Shown here in pieces: positions 50,710 through 62,758 of a stretch of 64,000 nucleotides of DNA. Below the pieces are notes generated by a model. That model ran no database searches. It saw only the letters and a program-made list of their open reading frames with translations, and was not told where the DNA came from. The DNA is from Nautilus pompilius (taxonomy: Eukaryota; Mollusca; Cephalopoda; Nautilida; Nautilidae), in the NCBI GenBank assembly GCA_018389105.1, contig JACATO010000095.1:741501-805500 (forward strand), given 5' to 3'. The translations under genes and the position numbers were made by a program. The stretch's first letter is position 1. Every line of letters begins with the position of its first letter.

Positions 50710-50823
50710 GAGAGGAAGCTGCTGCTGTTGCAACTTCAGACCAGGACCAGAATGCAGCAGCAAAGATTCGAGCCAATAATTTGTTTAACGTTGTTCGCGC
50801 TATGTATCCTGAAGCAAAATAAC
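50710..50823 (+). CDS. Candidate terminal coding exon, unknown protein
   Basis: A T-rich tract then TATGGAAG could serve as an acceptor near 50709. The 37 codons that follow give REEAAAVATSDQDQNAAAK and IRANNLFNVVRAMYPEAK, then TAA. G+C rises to nearly half, well above the flanks, and the residues look like a real charged, helical C-terminus. The open frame extends back to 50532, and a second acceptor (TTTAATTTCCTTAG) ends near 50579, so the exon may start there. The minus strand also has a good acceptor here (TTATTTTGCTTCAG) and an open frame, but its product is less natural and has no clear donor. I recognise no family. Confidence 0.35.
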
Positions 50824-50944
50824 TAGAAAACAGGTAATCACTGTACAACATAATTTACGCAAGTAAGAATGGAAAAGCTATAAATAACATCTGCTGAACA
50901 CCAATATAAATACACTTTCATTTACTTTAACACATTTTTTTCAT

Positions 50945-51186
50945 ACACTGGTGCCCACAAGAGAAGCAACCCTAGTGAGGGTGCTTGGTGCTGTGCTTGT
51001 CCACTAGGAAGCATTGCTAACCCTGTGCCTGGAGATAACCTACACTTCTGACTTTGGCAGACTCTTCAATTTTAAATGTGGAAGAAAGTGGAGTGACAAG
51101 AAAAATGCTTGCACATCCTCCCCGTGGCATTTGAACTGATGCCCTTGACCTCAGCAGTCCAGTAATCTAACCAACGGACCTACCTT
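50945..51186 (-). mobile_element. tRNA-derived SINE copy (minus strand)
   Basis: Reading on minus from 51186, GGTCCGTTGGTTAGATTACT supplies a box A-like sequence, and ATCAGTTCAAATGCC a box B-like sequence at tRNA spacing. About 170 bases of unrelated body follow. The GATTACTGG string also occurs in the head of the copy at 14361. The body differs from the other copies, so it may be a second family sharing the head. Confidence 0.6.
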
Positions 51187-53009
51187 AACACATTAGCATC
51201 TTAAAATAAAATTTTCAGATCTTTGTTTTTGTTTTCTTTTTTCAAAAATTTATGTATTAAAATGTTCACTCCTTCCCTCCCACTCTACACCTGAAGTCCC
51301 CCACCCCACAAAAAGGAATTTCCTGCAAACCCATCTTGTGCCTATTAAGACATCAATAAACAGTAGGAGGCTCAATCTTTCCTCAGGAACAGTCTAACAG
51401 TCAATCAATGTTCAAAAGTCATCATAAAATTCCTGAAGATTCTATTTATATCCACCACCTGGAAGACTCAATTTTCTTAATGTCTTTTATACAATTAATT
51501 GTATTTCAGCTTTCTGATACAGGTAAATGCCCCTGGGAAATATATGAAATCATTTCTTCATTAGCTAATTCTTTTAATATTATATAATAATAATAATAAT
51601 AATAAAATAATATCATTATTATATTATTAGTTTTTAGCAAGTTGTGACCAGATATGCATATCACAAAATTACACTTCCCATAAAAAACAGATTACAGAAT
51701 GGTACAAAGTACAGTGAAGGTTAATAAGTTACTAGTTGCAATAAACATACATTCTCTTAATGCATCATCCATCCCAAATGCATGATCTTTGCTGATTAGA
51801 GTGCTTGTCAATCCCCTGGCGGCAACTCTAACATGAGAAAGTCAGGGTTGCAAAGGCACATGGCAGCCTACACTGGTCTAATTTATTTGAAACTGCTGTA
51901 GCACAGATGTTGATTGATTTAATATAAACTGAGTTCTAGGATGATTGTGATGATGGAGAGAAAGCAATACTAAGTAGCCAAGATGCAAGTAAAGATGCCG
52001 TAATTTCCAAAAAAGAGAAAATTGGGTGACATTTCTTTTGGTAACAGATTTTTATATAAATTAATTTTTTTAAATTAATTTTAAACCTGAAGAGAGATCC
52101 AATCTTGACATCATGATAAAATACAACTTAGTTCAGTTTAGTTGCTACAAAAAAAAAACCAGCTTATACTAAATCAGCCTAGCCATTATCAACTGGTGTC
52201 TAAGCTGGAAATCATTATAATTAATCTATTGTAAAGCAGAATACAGAAAACGCGATCAGGAAAGTTGCCCCACCTTACAGTGGACCCACAGTATACTATA
52301 CTAAATAGCCATCATATACTTTTTCACATAGCAGCAAAAGTTTCTGTTTCATTCCCTAGGAAAAAAAAAGAAACATCTATCATAAAGCTCAAGAGAATCA
52401 GTAACCTCAACCCCTTCATGTTCATAACTTCAAACAATTAACTATCTTCAATTTCTAAAACAACAAAACACCCTTTCTGGTGACTTTCTATATCCTAGCA
52501 GTTTTGTTGTAGCTGACATGTTTTAGAATACTGAGTAATATTATGAATTCATTAAACAGTAAACTAATAAAAATGGCTGACATAAAAGCATGGGAAGACT
52601 GTTTTTATTTTGTATTTACCTGACCTTTCCTAGCATTCATATTTAATGTCTTTTCAATGTCATATAAATATAGTTCTTTCTGTTGGATAAAAAAAAAGAG
52701 ACTTTCTATGCAACAACAATGTAGAACTCAGAGCAGTTAGAGACTACCTGGTTAATTAACAACAGTACACAGCCACATTCCAATAAGGGACGCCGAAGCT
52801 ATACCCTAGGCAGCTTCAGAAGAAATAGCAGGCCTTGCTGAAAACCCTATAAAACCCTGTGCAGTATATCTGTTTTATGCATTCCTTGTTAAGGCATTGG
52901 AAGTTCCATCCACATATCTTGAGACACAACAGTAATTTAAGAACAAAACACAACATAAAGCATCTTTTTCTTAAAGTGTTAAACAAATAAAACATTGGCA
53001 AACTTACCT
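51187..53009. other. Non-coding A+T-rich DNA
   Basis: Contains an (ATA/TAA)n tract at 51581-51629. A short piece near 51826-51890 (AGAAAGTCAGGGTTGCAAAG) loosely matches the SINE body. Otherwise nothing is recognised. Confidence 0.55.
51581..51629. repeat. (TAA)n/(ATT)n microsatellite
   Basis: Imperfect TAA units run into ATT units, forming a short palindromic A/T tract. Confidence 0.85.
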
Positions 53010-53115
53010 GTACAAAATAGCTGGCTGCATAAATATTATGCTGCTGTGAACTTATGGAATTGTCAGATGTGTGTGGGGAAATGTTAACCTGTCCATTAGC
53101 TGAGCACGACCACAT
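53010..53115 (-). CDS. Candidate first coding exon on minus, unknown protein
   Basis: On minus, an ATG at 53115 opens 36 codons: MWSCSANGQVNISPHTSDNS followed by ISSQQHNIYAASYFVQ. They end exactly at a consensus donor, GTACAG followed by GTAAGT (53009 downwards). An in-frame TAA lies three codons upstream of the ATG, which favours an initiating Met, although an upstream acceptor cannot be excluded. Composition is polar and rich in Ser, Asn and Gln, as is common at the N-terminus of transcription factors or RNA-binding proteins. That is only an impression; I recognise no family. The rest of the gene would lie at lower coordinates on minus. Confidence 0.4.
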
Positions 53116-53300
53116 CAGGGGTTAGCATTGCTTTTCATTAGTCATGAAGACTGAATCAGGGTTCACTGATTCTGATTCCTTGGGAACATTATCACAATTA
53201 ACAGTTTAGCAGCACTCACTTAGCTTATACTCACTCAATCGCCCACACTCACACAGTCTTCTACTTTCTTCGTGTAACTGCTGTTAAAAATAATGCAAAC
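53116..53300 (-). other. Possible 5' untranslated region or promoter of the minus-strand gene
   Basis: The stretch upstream of the exon candidate at 53010-53115 is less A+T-rich than its surroundings. On minus it carries two very short upstream open frames (ATGTTCCCAAGG to TGA, and ATGACTAATGAA to TAA), as seen in many animal leaders. No clear TATA box or start site was identified. Confidence 0.25.
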
Positions 53301-56157
53301 TTCCTCCTCCCTTCAGGAAACCTGTGATCAATATTTGTCCATTCGTTTATTTCAGCTATTACTGCTTCAAAGTAGTGGAATTAAAACCTGCATTCACCAC
53401 CAATATTACTGATAGAGTGGTTCAAGATATGAAGACCAGCTACATCTAGACATGATCTGATGTTACGAGAAATGTTTCCATATGAAAGCAACAATAAAAA
53501 TCTCTTGACGAACAGAAACCCTGTCCTGTCTGGAGTAACTGGACACCTATGGGTCATACAAAATACTCTTTGGGTTTCTATAGAAATTCTAGAGAGTTGT
53601 TTGTTTGAGCAAAGTAATTGGCTTCTTTCATCTCAAGTTTCTGAGAAAAACTATCGATATTTAGGCAAGAAAAATTCATATAAGATCAACAAAAATCAGA
53701 TATGCAGTTTTTTGTTCTTAATGCATCACTAAAGGCTAAGACTTGACAAAGTATATGATCTAGAAATATCAGATCCAACGTTGTAGAATAAGCAATGTAA
53801 TTATCCTGACTTTTTTAGGAGAAAAGAGAGAGCATCGTTTGCTCAAACTGTTTTGAAATGGTTTCATAATGGAATAATTTTATAATACAAGAGAGTAAGA
53901 CAGGAATAATTTAATGTCCAGTCACTCTGGAAAAGATACTTGGTCTTCTTTCATTTAATGACATGGTTCATCTAAAGCCACATTAAAAAGCCGGCTTTTC
54001 ATTTAGCAGAAACTCAGCAGTTTCTGGCTTCAGGCTATTTTCCACATGACTGCATCAGGACACTGCTGAGTTTTTGGGCTTTCATCAAACAGTAATTTGG
54101 TTTAGCTGCTACAGAGAGACAGGAAACCAAAATATCTTAAACACTCCCCTTCCTAATAAAACGAAAGGGGGGACCCCATCATTTTATACTAACAAAAGCT
54201 ATCAGTTTTAATTAACCATATATCTTTGTTTGTCATGTATGCAGTGGTAAACTTCTATATATCCCATTTCAATGAAGTCCTTAACTTCAGGTTTGTTATG
54301 TTTGCCACAAGATACCATACAACCAAAATAAAATATACACTGTAAGGTACTTAGAACCAGCCAAATGTGGTGCAACAAAAACACATCCTGTGAAATGTCA
54401 AGCGGACTTCGATTATTTGCTATAAATAAAAAAAAATAGTTCCTCAATATAAATGTGTCATAACAACTATGTATGTAATCTGAATCTGGCTTCTTTCTGC
54501 AAAAAATAAAAAATCTTCGCACAAAGCATATCAAAAAAAAAAAATCAAAAAAAAATCAGGATTGCCCAAATAAATGTCACTAAAATATTTTCCAATATTC
54601 AAAAGCAGATCCAATGCTTTTTTGTGTGTGTCAAATAGTTTTGTCTCTTCTTTGAGAATTTTACCTCATTTGCCATACTGATTTCAGAGCTAAATATTCA
54701 GAAGCAGTGGCTGATGATCAGCACCTAATCACAAGATTGCATAAATAGACGTTTTAACTGATATTAAAGTTTTGAGCGCACAATGAAATTCTGCTGGTCT
54801 GTCAATGACAGTGAAAGCCAAATGTGGTTTTAGGATCCACAGGTGGGAGGAGAGATTACCTGCCCATCTCACAAGCTGCCACCCTCTGAGAAAGTAGCAT
54901 CAGCTTCCCACAGAAATTAATGTCCACCTCAGATAATTAGGTAGACCACCAACTGCTGATGAAGTTCTGTTACCACAAATTCATTAAACATGGAAATTCA
55001 GGCAAGATTTCAGTAAAATTCCCACATTTTCCAAGCTTTAACAAAGTGAAATCTTCTAGAAACATTGGCAGTGTTATTAACAAGTACGCATTGTTTTCTC
55101 ATTACTGATGAATTGGGGTTTTCTCCTTCAAATATCGCACAAAAATTAACATGCAAAAATGTTAGATCCACTTTAAAAAAAAAGAAAGAGAAAAAACCGA
55201 ATTTCTAAAATACAGATAGCAGAGGAATAAAGTGGCTTAAGAAAGTTAAATTTACAAAAGATATCTCATCTCACTATGTCCTTGTAATTTTAACTCCTGT
55301 TGATGACTTGGTATCAATGCAACAGTTACTAATCACAACTTATTAAATACATAAAGAATTAGTTAAATATTCTCAGTAATTGCACCATCCTGTTACTTTA
55401 CAGCCCTTTCAAGTAACAATTAAAAGAGCAGGACTATCAGATGAATGGCATGTAGCACAGCACCTTGCGCAAACACAACAAAGCTTCTATCTAACAACAG
55501 ACAGCAATAACAGAAAAACCTGTTTGGATTCTTCTTGACAAATGGGCTTTAGTATTTAGTTCAGCTAATGGATATTCTATTAACATTAATAAGACATGTA
55601 AGTTATCACAAAAAGGGCTGAATTTAGATACAGATAAAAACTCAACAAACCTGATTACCAACAAAAGACTAGTTTGCAATAATTATATCTGTTTTTCTAT
55701 AATTATTTTTAACAGCTCATTCTTTACTCAAAATCCATAAAATTACCCATTGAAATTTCAATATTTTCACCTTTATCCTCTTAACAGCAGACAACGAATT
55801 TTTTTCTGGATGAGAAAATTTGGCGGATTTAACAGAAACAATACCACAGTTATTTCTTCCAGAATACCATAAGAAACCTAAAAAGTAGTGCTACTCTCTG
55901 TAACCTGGCTTTAAAAAATTAACAGAACAAAGCATATCTTGTAAGTAATCATTGTGCATGACAAATACTCAAAATCAGACATTTTGCACAACATCTGCTG
56001 AGTACAATAATGTCAAGTTGACCACACATCATTTATTACTGGCTACCTCATTGCTTGACAGTTAGATGCAAGTAGGGCAGAAATCAGGAAACAAATATGG
56101 GATTAACAGAAAATCCAAGCAGAAGTTTGTCTGGTGATTTACTGAATTTGGTTCATA
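53301..56157. other. Non-coding A+T-rich DNA
   Basis: No gene recognised. It contains a perfect 14-bp palindrome (AAAAGCCGGCTTTT, 53986-53999) and a 12-bp inverted repeat (AAACTCAGCAGT and its complement) at about 54011-54075. A G+C-richer patch at about 54830-54980 is of unknown origin. Confidence 0.5.
53986..54075. repeat. Palindrome followed by a 12-bp inverted repeat
   Basis: A perfect 14-bp palindrome (AAAAGCCGGCTTTT) lies a few bases before a pair of perfect 12-bp arms, AAACTCAGCAGT and ACTGCTGAGTTT, separated by about 40 bases. Either could fold; function unknown. Confidence 0.6.
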
Positions 56158-57300
56158 TTAAATTGAGAGAGCAATGCTTAATTTTTGGCAGTTTTTCTCT
56201 TTTTTAATAGTCAGCACATGAGCGAGGCTTGGGCATCTAGAGGTGTGATGTGAAAGTGTCAGGATTTGACTTGAGTGAAAACTGCATAAAAAGACTTTAG
56301 TGGTTTCAACTAAAGTTCTGATTGTTCTGAAGATTTGCAATAATTGTTGGCCATCAAGTAATTTATGGCCTTCTAACACCTTCTCATGACTGGTAGTTCG
56401 TGTTTTCTTGAATTTGACCTTTAATGAGTTTATTTTGGATGTAACCTGACTTTTTGAAGGATAGTTTTCTTCCTCAAAAACAGGGGTGAGCTTTTTGAAA
56501 CTCATTCCAGGCTGCATTCTCTGCTATGGCTCCATTTGACCCCAACAAATATATGTAGCACAGTGGAGGTGTAAGGCTCCTTCCATCCCCTTGTGTTTGA
56601 TTGCAATGTCACTGCCTGTCCTTTCTTTTGTTTATTAAAAAGCATTTGAACTGCTGCTCTAATTTGATTCATGAAGTAAGAATTTGACAGCTCAGTTCAT
56701 CAATTCATCATATTGCATCAGGTCTTGTTTCAGCAGCAAGTTCATTACCATCAGCTCACCTGGAAGGTGATACTACTCTTCACCAATAACAAACATCTCT
56801 TTCAACAAATTCAACATAAAGATTTTGCATATCAGAGGCAGCCACACCCACTTTTGAATATTCCATTTGGACAAACTGCTGATCAACATCATGTTCTTCA
56901 TTAGTTTATTGTTTGAAGCTCTCTCCAATGGGTTATTAGATGCCCCATTGAATCAGGATTATGAGGATACCTTACAAATCTATCACACACATGGTATACA
57001 TAGTGGATCATTCGACTGACTGATTCTTCTTCCAAATCCATCATTGATATGGTCTTTTCTGCTTCTTTTCTGGGCATTCCACGTCCAATGTTGGCTGCTG
57101 TTCACAAAAATTTTCAAATATCTGATACAAATGGCATCGTTTGCTCCAATTCTTCAAAAGGCTGCTTTGTGCATTCCTTTTTACATCGCTGTTCAGTCTC
57201 TTCATTGTCATCAATTTCTTGGTAAATCACTTCGGACTGCGCACGTCTTGGTTTTTGCCTTCTGGTCAGTAAAGGCGCTTACACATGCATTTACTGTATT
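56158..57300 (-). pseudogene. Unassigned decayed coding region
   Basis: On minus, several long, protein-like stretches follow one another in shifting frames. Near 57240-57110: SEVIYQEIDDNEETEQRCKK, then KQPFEELEQTMPFVSDI. Near 57050-56930: MMDLEEESVSRMIHYVYHVC, then FVRYPHNPDSMGHLITHWRE. At 56517-56290: MQPGMSFKKLTPVFEEENYP, then SQVTSKINSLKVKFKKT. Stops and frameshifts separate them. Composition and charge are protein-like, so this is probably an old transposon or retro-copied gene rather than chance, but I cannot name the family. A more G+C-balanced, CCAAT-bearing stretch at about 57400-57560 could be its former 5' region. Confidence 0.4.
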
Positions 57301-58339
57301 CTAAACAATTATAGTTTAGCATTTTGGTCATTGCATGAACTGGCCATTGTATAATGCTTTTATGTTCTTCTTAATTCATTAACAGGTGGAGCTGAACTGA
57401 GAGGGAGGGTTATGTCGCCTTGGCATTCGCACAATGAAGAAAACTTACAGGATTTGACTGTTTCGGGAACCAATCAAAATTTAGGAAAATTGTTTTTATA
57501 TCCAATCATGTAATTCCAAAACTCGGAACAGGTGGGATTTTCACAAAAACTCCCCAGGCTAGATCGTGCAACCAGTGTTAAGGTGCTCATCTAGTTCTAT
57601 ACATAACAGCTTTAATTAATGAGAAATACAGTCTCAGAAAGTTTCATTAAAAAAGGGTTAAAGTTGTGCTCAAGGCTGCTTCAATTTAATTTTTTTTTCA
57701 CAAGCCATTTGAAATCACAAACACAAGATAACAAGAATCCAGAAAGTATAGCTGATGATGATCTATGAAAGTAAAGAAAGCATTTATTTTTCTGTGTACA
57801 GGTAAGGAGGGAAATAAATTGCAGGTGAGGTAAGAATTAAGCATTTAACTTTTATCTGGGTACAGATTTTGCTGGTACTGTAACCATTCCACTTAAACAT
57901 CAATGTAATTTTTAATATAAAACTCAAAAGAAAACTTCATAGAAGGTTTTGACCAAAAGAACTGAAACATTCAAAGTCTTCTGACAGCATCTGTACAAAC
58001 CTTTTGCAAAATTACAGTAATGTGAAAAGTGACATTATTAGAACATGTATGATAAAATTAGTTAAACTCCAAATATAAGTCCAAGTTTCAAAAGTGTTTT
58101 CTGTCATCATGACAAAAGTTGGTGGAAGTAAATACCAATGTGCCTGTTTCAGCTTGTTATCACTTGCTGTGTTAGCCAATCTAATACCATTCATTGATAA
58201 GAGCTTTATGTTAGGGATTCAGATTTCCAAGTCGTAAAACAACCCACAAGCTCTATAAATTTTTTACAGCCATTCATGTTTATAAGTATCTATATTGATT
58301 TTCGGACCGCTCATACAAAATGGTTGTGAGGCATCAAGA
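57301..58339. other. Non-coding DNA
   Basis: Apart from the CCAAT-bearing patch at about 57400-57560, which may belong to the decayed region on its left, nothing is recognised. Confidence 0.5.
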
Positions 58340-58710
58340 TTGGAGACTAATTCGACATTAATCTCAGGCAGCCGGAGGGAAGCCTAAGAGATGGAGGGCT
58401 GAAGGGGGAACAATTAGAAAGCTTCCACTTTGAGTTGTGCATCCTCTGTGCTGCATGCTCCCTGCTAGAGGCTGACAGCTTAGCAAACAGTTTCCCACTG
58501 GTTGTAGACCATTTTCTTCCAGGAGCCTTATCTCTCAATAATTGGCTTTCTGCCTGCAAGATCCTAGCTCCAAATGGCTGCCTGCCATATTTATCAGTTT
58601 CAGTAACAACCCCTGACATACTTGCTCTGACTATTTGTGCCAGGCTGGATGGATGGACATGTTCACAAAGAATGGTGGGTCTGTTCCACATTGATGTTAT
58701 CCATAGATAA
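58340..58710. other. G+C-richer segment with overlapping antisense reading frames
   Basis: About 370 bases clearly less A+T-rich than the neighbourhood. It is open for 91 codons on plus (58435-58710) and 114 on minus (58347-58691). Both products look protein-like but match nothing I know, and at most one could be real. An old repeat, a conserved non-coding element, or an exon of an unknown gene are all possible. I see no clean splice sites at both ends. Confidence 0.3.
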
Positions 58711-60204
58711 AATAAGCTTTATCTTCTACACTTAACAGAATTTCTTTATTTGGCTATGATTTGCCTCCTCTCCACTGAGTCCAGTATTGTTAAATTAATT
58801 CCCAAGGCAACACTAAACTATCATGCAAAAACCACACATTATTTATATTAATTCTTTGAATACTAATAATCACATTCCTTTCAGGTTACATCAGAATTGT
58901 CCACATGCATACAAATTTATAACTTTGGGTCACAATAGGATTGTAAATAAACTCTTTTTCATAATAAGTCTTACATTGTGTGCAAGATGAGAAATTCTTA
59001 ATTTTTCAAAACATTAATCTTTTTTTCCCCATTTATACCTTTAGTGAGAGCTTGAGATCAAACTGACCTGTCCTTGGATAGACAGACAGAACCAAGTATC
59101 TGCAACATGCCTACATAACAGAAGGACAGTGCCACCACGCTGGAAAATTTTCATGCAGGTGAATCAAGTACAACGGACAGCTAAAGGCACTGCTAGGCAT
59201 CAGTCAATAAATTCAGTTTCTGAAGTCAGTCAGAGGGTATAAGAAGTTTAAATATGAAGCTTCACAAACCAAGAAAGTACACTAGACACTAAGCTAATCC
59301 TACCACCTAAAAAACAAATTTTGCTGTCAAATTATAAATTCAAAAAATGAACAAACAGATTTCTGAATTTTAATGTCCCTTAAAAGTTACTATGATCAGT
59401 GAATGGTAACCTTTTGAAAAATACATGTATCTATTAGCATGAAAGCAGTCACATTTCAAATGTTAAACCTGGCCCAATAGGAAAATAACTCCTGCCCAAC
59501 ATTTTGGATAAATGACAAATATGCCTAGCATTGAATAAATTTAATAGTGAAAAGATTAAAGATAAAGTTCATCTAAATCACCAGATAGCCACATCTAATT
59601 CTGTAACCAAATTAAAAATTAAACATTTAAAAAATCCATATTGCTAATTTCCAGCCCTGATTTTGCATTTTTAATATTAATATTCAATTTAGGGCAAACA
59701 ATTTAATTTCCATACATACTGGAAAATAGTGAACATGAAAGCTTGATTATTCCATTACTGTTTAGAATGGTCCTATTATTGCACTTCTAATTAGAGAACT
59801 ATTTATACCTAAATAAAATTAGGAATTTCATAACTGAACTTTCTAGCTTTTATTAACAACTGAAGTGACCTAGATACACAGAGGTCAGGTTATATATAAG
59901 CATCAACATCTTTAAAAGTACACAGAAGATCTCATTGTTACTCTGCATAAAGTAGACTGACTGATGAACTCAAGCTTCTATAATTATAGTTTACAGAACA
60001 TTCAATTAGCATCAGTAATATAAATACCTGGTAACATCTGATGTGCAGCACAACTGCTACATGTAAACTGCCTAAGCAAAATATTTTTACAAATTGCATT
60101 CTTCAAACATGTTGTAATTATTTTTTGTTTGTTTGTCTGTCTGTTTTTTAATCTAGCAGAATTATGAAATGCTACACGGTCAACAATTCTTCTTTATGCT
60201 TTTG
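58711..60204. other. Non-coding A+T-rich DNA
   Basis: No gene or repeat family recognised. Confidence 0.55.
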
Positions 60205-60600
60205 GAAACACGAACAATAGCAAGAAATGAAGAGAAGACTAGTAGTGATGGATGAGTAGTTGTTAAGAATGATAAAAGTGGGTTGGTAACAGAAAAAAAA
60301 AAGAACAATAGAGAAATCCTGCAAATGTCAAAGCAGAAGCAAGAAGAGATAAACAACTTAGCTGGGAGAAAAGTTAGATACTTTGGACACATCATACACA
60401 ACAGAGGACTCATATTATTAACTGGATGGATTGCAGGGAATTGAGAAATGAGAGAACCTTAGAAATCTTTAGCTGACATCAAACAATGGAAGAGAAATTA
60501 AGATAGTACTGTTAAAAAGGCTTGTAAGAGTAAAAGATGGAGAGCCAGTAAACACCAACCCCTGCACTGGCGATGATTTAGTCACGACAATAGAATATCT
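60205..60600 (+). pseudogene. LINE (non-LTR retrotransposon) reverse-transcriptase ORF, 3' remnant
   Basis: The frame reads ETRTIARNEEK, then NNREILQMSKQKQEEINNLA, then GRKVRYFGHIIHNRGL, LTGWIAGN, a stop, and SLADIKQWKRN. This follows the end of the ORF of many animal LINEs: ETWTI..., TNREILxxxxxxxxLI, RKLRYFGHIxR, LEGxIxGKRxRGR, W-DDIKxW. Stops fall after WIAGN and QWKRN, and there is a run of A near 60291. A tail matching the SKRWRASKHQPLHW-type end follows to about 60590. The body of the element (endonuclease and RT palm) is absent here; 5' truncation is usual for LINEs. The clade is not assigned. Confidence 0.75.
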
Positions 60601-62260
60601 TTAACTTAACTGAAAACTGTAGCATCCTAAACTTCTGCACAGGTGTAAAACTGCTTGGAGAATAAACTCCTCCATGTTACTAATGATTGGTGATGACTGA
60701 AGCATGTAAGCCTGCCGATAAAGACTGAATAAAATATTAATTTAATAAATTTGTCTTGCCAACAATGGTTGCAAAATGCACGACCCCTAAATAACACTCC
60801 TAGAGGGAGCTGCCTCTGCATTAGAATGGCATAAAACTTTTACAAAGATAAAAAAGATTTGGCTGCCACTGTCAATAACTGCTGATATCATAAAATAAAA
60901 TGGCATCTGACAGTGAGTGTTTATCAGAGCTAACTGGTCAGTAATAGCTCATCAAGGTTGCTGCATAAGAATTCCAAATTGTTTCTAAAAAAGTGATATT
61001 TTAGAAACAAAATTCTTTCTACCATCACATTATTAAGAATACGGTGTTTTTGGTATGTTCTTGACCACTATTAGTTTTTTGAAATTTTAAATAAGATTAC
61101 ACCACTATCAAAAAGTAGATCTCAGTGTCTGCAGCCTTTCTTAGTGGTTAATCTCCAGTGAGAGAAAAATAAAGTGTTAATTCATTCTGATAACTCAGCA
61201 AAGACTGGCAGTCTCTGTACCATTGCCGTTAGGTAGCCTGTCGCAAAAAAAAAAAAAAATCTGGCTGACTGGGCATGAAGATAAGGTTTGAGCTGAAATA
61301 CTAGCCATTGAAAAGCTTGCAGCAAATGAGCAGTAGGTAGAATTTGATGTAGTGGTGCATTATAAGATGCTGACTGAACCAGATGTAAACAACCGGACAG
61401 TCAAGGTTGACTTTGAACATGGAAGGAATATGAATAGCCTGAAGATTAAAAGATAGAATCTGATTCTTAGCATGCAAATTTTAAAAAAAAGGACTTGTTA
61501 GGAACAAATCAAAGTGGACAAACGAGTCAGAATGCATGTGTAAATTTCACTGTGTCACCAGCCAAAAGCCAGGAAAGGGCACATACACACCCTTATTAAA
61601 AAGAATGGCAGAGTATGGCAAGAATTCAAAAAGCGAACGTTTGAATTCAGTAGATAAAGGTAAAAATTCCAAATACTGTCAATAAAAAATTGCCAACCTG
61701 AACCAATAATGTCATCCACAACCGAGCAAATAGCAAATATCATCAGGAAAAGAACAAAAGCAGAAATGGTAGCATGAAAATGAAGATTGCTTCACTCCTT
61801 CCAAACAAATTTTGCCCAGAATGTCAGAAGAGACTCACAAGTTTCCTGGCCAAAAGTTGGAAAATCTGAGGCTGGAAAAAAATGGACATGAAATAGTAAT
61901 AAATAATTATGCTTTTTAAAATGAAAATTGAAACCAAATATGCCATTAAAGGAAAGTGAAGTGAATGAAATTGTAACTTAGCTGTATGTGCAAAACTCAA
62001 GAGGACAAAAATATTTTGAGTTTATAAAGATAAGGCAAAAAGCAAACTGTCTTTGGAGGTCACCTGATGGTGAGGGGTCGCATACATTATAAGTGGTATC
62101 CAACTAATGCTATGCCTTAGTTAAGTGGCCTTTGTTTGTGACCATCAGCCACTCATTACTTTGCCAGCTGTCCATACTGGTGAAATTAAACTACAGTAGA
62201 ATTTCACCTCCAATGAGGAACTTCTAGAAAAATGGAAAACAAAAAACAAAAAAGTAAACA

Positions 62261-62277
62261 AGAAAGAAAGAAAGAAA
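62261..62277. repeat. (GAAA)n microsatellite
   Basis: Four tandem GAAA units. Confidence 0.8.
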
Positions 62278-62758
62278 TGTGGATACTTACAAGGCTCCTA
62301 CTGCTTTCTTGGGCACCATAAAAAAACTTCTGTAAAAAAAAAAAACAAACAAAAAAAACCTTACTAAGGACAGATAAAAAAAATAAAGATGGATCAGAAA
62401 ACAAGGCTCATCTACATTACATCCTTCCGAGCCTTTGAACACAAAACTGGAGGCTGTCATGAAATTTGTTTATTACCTCCCAACTAAATAAAAATGTTAC
62501 ACGGAGTACACATTCAAAATGCACTGGAGCAACACTGCGTAGTCAGGTAAATAAATACATGTGTATTGACACCAAAGAGTTAAACAGGAAGAAGAGCTAT
62601 CAGCATAAACAGCAGTTTCCACCTCCTCTTTTATGAAACAAACCAACCTTCCTTTGTTTCTTGAAACTGAAATTGTATGAAGGTTACACCTTATTAGTAA
62701 CATGTTCTTTTCCAAGATAAATGGTTCCCACAATCATAGGTCCACAGGGATTTTTCCA

